NCBI GenBank assembly: GCA_005406025.1
Contig: BGZK01000004.1
Coordinates: forward strand, 930,001 to 994,000
Reading direction: 5' to 3'
DNA length: 64,000 nucleotides
Source: Eumeta japonica
Taxonomy: Eukaryota > Arthropoda > Insecta > Lepidoptera > Psychidae
Numbering within the stretch: the first letter of the stretch is position 1; every line of letters starts with the position of its first letter. Below are positions 56,375 through 64,000 of this stretch, piece after piece. Below the pieces are notes generated by a model, which worked only from the letters and a program-made list of their open reading frames with translations, had not been told where the DNA came from and did no database searches. The position numbers and the translations under genes were made by a program.

Positions 56375-56540
56375 ATTTTATATTTGTATATTAGCATTCG
56401 TCCCCGGCTTGATTCTAATCGGAATCTTGACCGGCAGTGGAATCAAGAGCAGTGCCGATATCGAAATTGAGAACTGAACCGGGATTGGGGTTATCAGCTA
56501 AATCGATCGATATATTGTGCCTCGGCAGAGCCATATCGTG
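56375..56540 (-). mobile_element. Helitron-like short element, copy E (truncated)
   Basis: On the minus strand CAATCCCGGTTCAGTTCTCA, ATTTCGATATCGGCACTGCT, GATTCCGATTAGAATCAAGC-CGGGGACGAATGCTAATATA matches the 3' half of copies C and D. The start region is degraded. Confidence 0.5.
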
Positions 56541-56749
56541 CTCAACTTGACTTAGGCATGAAATGGGCAGTTCGACTGGTAGTATACCATTCTCTCACAG
56601 GAAACAGAAGCGAAGTAACGTCTAGATGTATAAAAAAAGTTAAAAAATAATGTAGCGATTTACACGCGAACTTAAATGTGAGCGGAATTTAACTTAACTA
56701 TAAACGAAACGACATCATTAAACGAACAGAAGAAATAATTAAGTTTGCA

Positions 56750-56960
56750 ATACAAGGTCAGCGCCATGAATCAACCGCCGCAGCGCTAATTAGCGTCAAA
56801 ATGAGGCTAGGCCTGTACCGACTCGGGCGCAACTAGAGGGACGATTCGTATTTCGCTCTCTAATTAGCGACCACTGTTGATTTAGTGACGGCGCCCTTAC
56901 CGTCAATCCTCAACCTTCGTTGGGTCAGCGGGAAGGGCTTGAGATGGGACCCGTCGACGT
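56750..56960 (+). repeat. GC-balanced repeated unit, copy 2 of 3
   Basis: GGTCAGCGCCATGAATCAAC, GCCGCAGCGCTAATTAGCGT, CAAAATGAGGCTAGGCC corresponds to CTCGGCGCTGTGAGTTAACT, GGCGCAGCGCTAATTAGAGT, CACAACGAGGCTACG at 57993-58055. CGCTAATTAGCG is itself a palindrome with a homeodomain core and recurs in inverted form at 56860 (CTCTAATTAGCG). Confidence 0.5.
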
Positions 56961-56969
56961 GAAGTTAAA

Positions 56970-57980
56970 AATTTTTGGAAGATTCTGTTTCAATTTCGTA
57001 AATAAAACTTCTAATTCAAATATTTCTTTACACTAATTTAGATATTTCTTTGTATGTTTATTTTTTAATTTGACTTCACGAATCAACAAAATCAGCGATG
57101 ATAAATAATGTGTGAGCGATTTTCGAAAATATTGTCTAGCATTCACAGAATCGAACCCCCACCCCGTGTTGTTAATGTTTACGCGTTGTTGTAAATAAAT
57201 TATTCTAACATTTTCATTAAGTTGTCTTTACAATTTTGAATCGATAAGCTTGTGTTAATCTATTAACTTGTGACATCCCACAATGAAATAAATCTTAACA
57301 ATGTGTTATGTTATATTTAGATTCTTTATGTTCACGGACAAAGACACTTTGTAAGTACAACACAGAAGTATGATAGCCAAGTGTAGATTTTCTCATGGTT
57401 CAGTGTTGACTAGACTTCGCTTTTTCGCTTACTCTCTCGTAAATCGTACAATAACTCCGTGTTATTTTTCTTTCCTTTGTTACGATTTTTTGTTCGCTTT
57501 GTTACTTATTTCTGTAGATTTTCATTACAATGGAACACTCTCTATATAAACTGTCAAAATGCATGTATTCCTTTTTCGTACTCATATCCATTATTATGAA
57601 ACAGCTTGATATTGATAAATCACTTATAATAGCAGCGGATATTATTCCTTATCGTCAATATATTATATGCTGATCTATCTACAAAAATGTATAAAAGTTG
57701 ATGACAGTAAAATTCGTTTTATAATCTATGATTTGCCAATACCTTTTCGTGACAGAATCAGACACATCGCAAAAGTACATAGAATCTGAAAGAGAATGAA
57801 ACAGGACAACACTAAAAAAACACAATATAAACATGATATATTTAAATAACAAAACAAAAGTGTGAACTGTGACAAACAGACGCCAAAGTGATCTTTTATG
57901 ACGCATTATATTTTCAACAGCCTAATAAGTAATATTAAAAAACAGAAGAGTACTTTAATTCTAATGAGCTGGAGAAATAT
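56970..57980. other. No recognised feature
   Basis: AT-rich intergenic sequence. The 75-codon minus frame at 57679-57906 has no family resemblance. Confidence 0.3.
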
Positions 57981-57984
57981 ACAG

Positions 57985-58175
57985 TTCACAATAAGCTCGG
58001 CGCTGTGAGTTAACTGGCGCAGCGCTAATTAGAGTCACAACGAGGCTACGTACGACCGGCGTTGTTAGTGTTAACAAACTGGCGTTGAATTTAGTGCGAC
58101 AATGTTGCGCCGGCACATAGTCTATTATTGGAGCGTTCACGAGTGCCCGGTTAAGCGCGATCGGAAATGCGGATG
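57985..58175 (+). repeat. GC-balanced repeated unit, copy 3 of 3
   Basis: The most complete copy: its left half matches 56750-56830 and its right half (ACTGGCGTTGAATTTAGTGC onward) matches 54145-54245. Together they suggest an ancestral unit of about 180-200 bp. Non-coding. Confidence 0.5.
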
Positions 58176-58179
58176 CGAT

Positions 58180-60540
58180 GATGGTTCTCTAGCTCGTCGA
58201 TAAAAAAATCCATATCGGAACAAATAGGCCATCCGGTGAATTTATGGTTAGTAAAATATTTTTACTACTGCCATTAAAGTCTGTGAGATATTTCTCACAG
58301 TGATTGATTGCGATAAATATATAAATAAAGGCTAAGTTAAATAACTAAGGCTAATAAAATACCCACAACTTTTTAGTCACCACATATCTACGGTGACTTA
58401 AAAAATAGTGGGTATTTCATTTATAATAAACCCCAAAATCTTAAGCATTTTTTGTTTTATAATGGTTGATAATCACGTTGTTTATATACTTTCTTTTTTA
58501 AATGTATCCGTTTCGTTCTCTAATACAATCAACGCGCTATTGTTTTCAAATTTATCATATAATGTTAGACAACGTAATGAAAGTAATTATATTTAACTTC
58601 CTTAACGATTTTACACCAACTTCACCAATATCAGACGAGTGTAATAATGAACTAGAGGGCACTCTATGTACTCGCGTAAAATAATTAAAGTATAAACATC
58701 AATCTGAAACATATTTTCCGAATGCAAAGGGAAATCAGTGATTTCTTTTGTCTAAGCGAAGCTTTCAACTGCTAGGATATAACGTTTTCTAAACTTCCGA
58801 TGGCTTGTCAGACCAATTTCAAGACAATAAAAAGGAACTGGCGAAGCAGCAGCCATGTATTTATGTTATACAAACAATTTGGTGCCACTTTTGATACCTA
58901 AATAACTTAAAATCTATTCAACATAAAAACATGAATTTGTTTTATTTATTAAAACCCTTTAGATAAAATGGAACCCCAAACTTTTTATGAATACAACTCA
59001 AACGGTTATTGACATATTAAAGTTTAAAAATTGACATTTTTATCACTGATTGATTGACGTAAAGATAAAAAATCTAATATACTTCCCGGTGACTTAGAAA
59101 GCTGAAATTTGACGTCCGGCTGGACAATTGTGTATACCTAAATATAGGAAAAGGTGAATTTTAACTGTTTGAAATTTTTTCCATGCAATCAATTTTTATT
59201 AAAACCTAGCGCCTTTTGAAATTATAAGAGTAAAAACTTTTTCTTTCGTAGGAGAACATATTACACGATAAAGGGGCTGGTAAAGGGCTCCATAGGAATA
59301 ATAGAAAAAAATTTAATTATGAAGGTTGTAGTTGATAGCAGCAATAATGCATGTAAAATTATCATCGAATTAAAACTTTATTTAACTTACAAGCTAAAAC
59401 GTGTCTAAACTAAATTTCATGTTCTGAATAATGCATATGATGACCGCCAATAATTCTCTATTTGCTTAGCATACGCTATTTCTATCCACAAATCACGAGG
59501 TCTTAGTTTTAACGACGATCTTTTTGATTTAGGCACTTACCGGAGGACAGGGTTACGCTGCATCTTTCAGACACTAGAACTTAAAACAGTAGATAGAGTA
59601 TATTTTATCAATCTAGATCCTAATCAAATTAAGGTACAAGACAGTTCTATAGTATAATATAACCGCCTGCGAATGTTATATCATCCCGAGTTTAAGCAAT
59701 TTAACACAAACAGAAAAAGTACAAAAAAAAAAATGCAAAGAATGAGTAGTTAATACGCTCTAATATTTCTAGCGTTCAAGAAAATGTAGAAAATGTTTGA
59801 ATAATGGATAATAATAACTTCATTACAAAAAGTATCCCATCAAAAGCATGACTGTGAAAAGGCGAGCCAAGTTCAATATTAAGAATATGAGTGTTCTATA
59901 TTTTATTTATTCTATAATAAATTAAAAACACAGTTTCCCATTTTTTTTTCTACTTCAACAGTGATTGTTGAAGTAAAGAAGTTTGTTAGTAAACAGATGA
60001 TTGGTACTGATTGTACTTTATTTGTGATACGAATTGGACCGCGGCCCAAATGGAACCACAAGGGAGTTGAATCAGGCTGTGTTATTATAACTATTTATAT
60101 TATAAGTATTTCGGCAGTCTGTATTCACTAAGTGCTAGTACATGACCCGTGGAAGGAGGGTGACTTTGAACTGTTGAATAGGTTAACATGGTACGATCGC
60201 CCACGAGGCAGCTACAACAATAGCTCATAATAGCATCCGATGTATTGGCTACTCCATCAGTAATGCTTATTAGTAGGTATATATAATAGATGATACTGGT
60301 AACATGTTTTTTGTCCCTTAATAAACGGAAAAACCTATATTCTACTTCATCTGTATCGACCTCATTTGCTCATTATTTTTACCTTTTCTTGGATGATTTT
60401 CTTTACAATACAATCGTAAACTATAAACAGTTCACCTCGTATCATCCTATTCTCCTATACTTCCTTGATGTTAAGCTAACATTGCCTAAAGAATTCTGAA
60501 GATATAATAGGTAAAATTCGAAATAGGTCAAAATCTAAAG
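58180..60540. other. No recognised gene
   Basis: AT-rich with short chance frames. Small palindromes such as GTGAGATATTTCTCAC (58285) and TCAACAGTGATTGTTGA (59957) occur. Nothing else seen. Confidence 0.3.
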
Positions 60541-60554
60541 CTGCAAGGTTAGGT

Positions 60555-61135
60555 TCTTATGGTGGATACGTTAACACTTCCCAACAAACTCTCTCAATAT
60601 TTTCTGAGTTGCTAATAATGTGTGTGGTCTGGCGTCATAATAACGTAAAACCACACCCTTTCTGTTTGTCAATTCCGGACGTTTTTTCTCTACTTCTTGC
60701 TTGAGTCTTATCAGATGTTGGCATGTTGCCCAACGGTAAAAGCTGATAATAAATAATGCCAGTCTAATACCACCATACACATAGCATCAACTCATTGCAT
60801 CTTTTTCGCACTTTCTTATCGTAGGTAATCCATTTTTCATCACCAGTGATCAATCAAAACCGATTCGGTCTTATTATGTTTCAATAAAGAATTGCAAATG
60901 AGTACATAATTCATTAGATTTCTTTCAGTGAGCTCATGTTAGACCCGAGTATCAAGCTTTTTAGTGCATCCAGCTCTCTTCTAATTGGTCAAATCTGTTT
61001 TATGGTCAATTCCCAGCTCTTAGGATATGTTTTAAAAACTAATATGCCGATCTTCCTCTACTTTTTCCAAAATGGCATCGATTTTATACGTAACAGGTCG
61101 AGCGGAGCGATAACTTTGACATCAAAATTACCGGA
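60555..61135 (-). pseudogene. mariner transposase relic (second type)
   Basis: From high to low coordinate: ELTERNLMNYVLICNSLLKH (about 60940-60880), ITGDEKWITYDKKVRKR in shifting frames (first catalytic Asp in GDEKW, about 60830), LCVWWY (about 60790), then the 69-codon frame 60571-60780 with RPELTNRKGVVLRYYDARPH. The last holds the second catalytic Asp of the DNARPH motif, with the Asn lost. The segment 61135-60945 is a poorly preserved upstream part. It belongs to a different mariner subfamily from the relic at 49.4 kb (GDEKWITYD versus GDET..CYDP). HTH region and last Asp not found. Confidence 0.8.
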
Positions 61136-61139
61136 CTGA

Positions 61140-62450
61140 AATGCTTGAATCAGTTTCGTACCACTGTTACCAATACTGCATTAGGTCTATGACGTCACAA
61201 TTTTTTTCCAGCTTGTGTTGCATTTTTAATTCTTAATAAAACTTCAAAATGAAGATTTGTAGATTATATTAGATTCACTCATTTTCGTGGACAGAAAAAT
61301 AATAGAACAATGGCGAGACACCGATTTTACTTTTTAATTTTTTTAATGTTATCTATTTAATTATATCAAAACTAGCCAGATACAAACAACATAACTAAAA
61401 AGACTCTTTACTTATGAAATGTGAAAAAACTCATTCCTCAACCTAATATATTATAATTTAATGTAGATTAAATATGAAGAAAAATAATCTTGAATTGGTA
61501 TATAAAATACAAAAAAAAAAAATCCTCGAATTTACATTTTGACGAACATTTTCGCCAATTTTATTAAGGCTGTAGAGTTTATAAAATTCTAGGGTTTCAT
61601 TATAGCAGTCGAAACTGGTTATCAAGGTTGATAAAACTCAATCCAAAAACAGAATATTCTAATGAAATCGTAAGAAAATCGTATTTGAACAAATACCAAT
61701 AACAATTATCTACTCTTTTCTAATCCGATGCACAAGTCACCTTCTAATTTATTTATTGTCTTAGCTACCTAACTAGCTAACTTTCTTATTTGTTCGTTAC
61801 TCTTCGAATCATGATGAGTTCAGAAGCTTAAACGCTTACATTACCTGATTGATTTATAAAATTATTGTTACAGCTCTACCGTAATGAGATTGTCATCAGC
61901 TAATTGAAGAAAGCCTACATTGAGCAAAATTTAAAATATTACATTAGGGCCCCGGTTAAAATTTCCCATTCTTTTGGTGATTGTGTGATATAATAATATT
62001 TTTATATATAATAATTTAATAACATTTTAATGTTGACGCATGACACTTTCTGGTATCATCCATGGGCATTCTCTTTTAGTCACAATCTCGATTTCGAGTC
62101 CGACTACATTTGTTGTTGTTGCTGGTGTGTGTATACTCCTAGAACAACGAAATATTCCTTATCGTTTACTCTTAACGAAATCACAAAATTTATTTTAGGA
62201 TACCATAATAAAATAATTTTTCATGTAGTTTTACTTTTTCATATCAATCCAATGTATGCACTATGTATTAATAAATTATTAATAATTATTTTCCTAATGT
62301 AAAATGCAACAATTGAAATCAACGCTACTGCTGCAGTTCATAAAATATTTCCACCTTTTTCTGCTGGTCACAATTGCGTAACCTCTCTCCCTCTCATTCA
62401 CATGTTATACAATAAATCTTAGGACGTCCATATCATCTATAAGCAATAAC
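61140..62450. other. No recognised feature
   Basis: AT-rich sequence. The 90-codon frame at 62030-62302 is hydrophobic and AT-driven with no known motif. Confidence 0.3.
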
Positions 62451-62459
62451 CTACGCTCC

Positions 62460-62610
62460 GCGACAAAAACACACAGCGATATGAAATTTTTTTCGCAGTT
62501 CTATCAACCGCGCTTTCGCCGAAGTAAGTCAGGGCGCGCATGCCCCCAGCGCACCCGTCCCCGGAATATTAAAAGCTTTCGCGGCCTGACCTCGTGAATG
62601 TTGTAGCAAT
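62460..62610. other. CpG-retaining island
   Basis: CAACCGCGCTTTCGCCGAAG, AGTCAGGGCGCGCATGCCCC, AGCGCACCCGTCCCCGG; unique, with no coding signal recognised. Possibly regulatory for a gene outside the window. Confidence 0.25.
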
Positions 62611-62935
62611 TTTCAACTACCCTCCGTATTTTGGAGATCTATGAGCATGTAAATGATGGCTGTCCCAATTAGTAACATTTTAGTAAAGTTCGCATGCGAT
62701 GACGATATCATGACGTCCCATCACGACGTCTAAACACTGTGAGCTGTCACAACATTAACTGAGAGCACTCCTTTGGAAAAGCTACCTGCAGAAACTTCAG
62801 TTCTGTTTTCAATGGCCTCAAGACAAGGAAGAACTAAACAACGCCTGGAAGTTGTCGGTGGATGTTAAAGCTTTTAAAGGCGCATCCTAAAATCTGACAT
62901 TGACCGAGTAAGCAAAACGTTACATTTCTTCATTT

Positions 62936-63256
62936 TTATGTCGCCAGCTCAACATGCAACATCTTTCGTGAGACTGCGATCGTTCGAGGTCCTCGTTTTG
63001 GGTACACGGATTGTCGGTAAAGATCGTCCAGAAGCTCTAGATTGTGAACCATGTTAGCTTCCGCGCGTTTTGGGTAGCTGATGGTGATCGGACGGCGACG
63101 GCCGCTCGATGGTCGCCGCTCGGCATTGCATATTGTCTGTAAATTTACTCGTAATAGTGGTTTGCTAGGAGGGCTCATAGTATGTAGTCTCTTGCGACCT
63201 TTATTTAGTAAATGTGCAGGTGGTAAATGCAGTGGTACAGTTGTAGGCTGTTTACT
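62936..63256 (-). CDS. Open frame of 107 codons, unknown, possibly an exon
   Basis: The frame is open from just after an in-frame TGA to a TAA and starts with TTG, so no initiator Met is present at its 5' end. Internal ATGs occur at MSPPSKP and MVHNLELL. It is GC-balanced in an AT-rich neighbourhood, with proline- and arginine-rich text (LHLPPAHLLNKGRKRLH, RRPSSGRRRPITISYPKRAE) and a plausible helical stretch (MVHNLELLDDLYRQS). No domain recognised. It could be a coding exon, a retroelement gag scrap, or chance. A 65-codon ATG frame overlaps it on the plus strand (63081-63278). Confidence 0.25.
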   Translation of the reverse strand, partial: SKQPTTVPLHLPPAHLLNKGRKRLHTMSPPSKPLLRVNLQTICNAERRPSSGRRRPITISYPKRAEANMVHNLELLDDLYRQSVYPKRGPRTIAVSRKMLHVELAT

Positions 63257-63589
63257 CAATCACTTTGATGGAGGGTAGCCGACGAAACACGCCTTATCGG
63301 GCGCTCCAATGTGTCTCTAATTATATATACAATTAGTCAGGTAGGTTCCCACCAGTGGAGATTGAGGAAAATTGTACGCATTGTTTTACGATAACCTGGT
63401 ATGAACGAACAGAAGAGCGTTTAGAAGCTCGAGATAAGTACCTCAATCAGTTTGTTAGTGACGAGCAGTGATTGCAGACTGCGATGAACTGCAACATCGC
63501 CGCATTTTTATTTATTTTTGAAATTGACATCTAGTCGTTCGAAAGAAAAAAAAGAAATATTGAAATCTGATTAGTCCAAAGGGACTTGA

Positions 63590-63643
63590 ATTATCAGACT
63601 ATGGTCGTATAATAAAAGTATTATACGACCATAGTCTGATAAT
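63590..63643. repeat. Perfect hairpin, 25-bp arms, 4-base loop
   Basis: The arm 63590-63614 (ATTATCAGACTATGGTCGTA plus TAATA) is the exact reverse complement of 63619-63643, loop AAAG. Perfect pairing over 25 bp in neutral-looking DNA implies a recent origin or selection. No miRNA-like bulges or flanking stem seen, and no matching element elsewhere in the window. Confidence 0.8.
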
Positions 63644-63649
63644 AATTAA

Positions 63650-64000
63650 TATACCTCCCACATGTGCGTCACAAAAACTAATACATGTACATATGTAAGC
63701 TAACGATAATTCCTAAATTGGTGGACAGACACTATAGATATTTATATGATGCCATCTTTGCATTTCTCTCTTGCTTCACATCTATCAATTTTTTCATGCA
63801 AGCTCGTCAGTTCCCGATGCTTATAATTTGGCCCTTTTTTAATACGCCACCATTTTTTTTACATACAAATTTCTAGTGCGACCCTTGCCGACCTTTCCAC
63901 AACACACATTAGCTCTATTGATTTGTTTTGTTCTTATAGTTTCATTCATCTTTTTCAGATGGCCAAACAACCGCAATATACCTTTTTCTACTTAAGTCTA
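63650..64000. other. No recognised feature
   Basis: AT-rich end of window. A 63-codon frame at 63685-63876 has no family resemblance. Confidence 0.3.

Overview
The window looks like intergenic or intronic DNA from an insect, most probably a moth or butterfly. It is AT-rich, has no operons, and no host gene can be assembled from it. Nearly all recognisable protein-like sequence is decayed transposable-element pol. The lepidopteran call is an inference from repeat styles: LINE C-termini with a GAAATAAAGATATTTTTGAT tail, tRNA-derived SINE pieces, elements with CTAGT/GGACGAAGC-type ends, and mariner and BEL/Pao relics. No rRNA, functional tRNA, CRISPR array or complete cellular gene was seen. Most open frames of 60-120 codons are chance frames in AT-rich DNA and many lack an ATG.

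Layout: 1-3739 is a shrunken BEL/Pao LTR retrotransposon, with the LTR pair still alignable and protease and integrase relics between. 6.3-6.9 kb is a minus-strand LINE RT relic. 8.9-9.5 kb is a long-TIR MITE with TA target duplication. 11.2-11.8 kb holds a minus-strand heat-shock-like promoter (HSE cluster, TATA, TCAGTT initiator) with an 80-bp tandem repeat downstream. 12.5-13.0 kb is a Ty3/gypsy integrase tail followed by an LTR-like sequence. 14.8-15.1 kb is a SINE. 16.6-20.5 kb is a pile of three LINEs (Jockey-like on plus, another family on minus, RTE-like on plus). 25-31.4 kb has two more long LINE relics and three 3' tails of another LINE, between GC-rich unique islands. 31.5-32 kb is a short element that recurs at 45.2-45.8 kb.

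The most unusual locus is 37.4-39.0 kb on the minus strand. It is a GC-richer block of broken reading frames that reads, in order, as a methyltransferase-like region and then a superfamily-1 helicase-like region with a damaged Walker A motif (GIPGYRKTT). I interpret it as an endogenous fragment of a positive-strand RNA virus replicase of the alphavirus-like superfamily (virga/nege/kita-like). It is broken by frameshifts and stops.

43-56.5 kb carries five copies of a short Helitron-like family, an inverted pair of ~120-bp tandem arrays around a (TA)n tract, two mariner pseudogenes (49.4 and, further on, 60.6 kb), a LINE inserted inside a gypsy pol, and a TA-flanked MITE. 54-58.2 kb has three diverged copies of a GC-rich unit. 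The last 6 kb is mostly featureless except a mariner relic, one 107-codon open frame of unknown nature and a perfect 25-bp hairpin. Several perfect hairpins are scattered through otherwise decayed sequence.

Nothing in the window works together as a pathway. It is a record of layered insertions, with GC-rich unique islands that may be host regulatory sequence.
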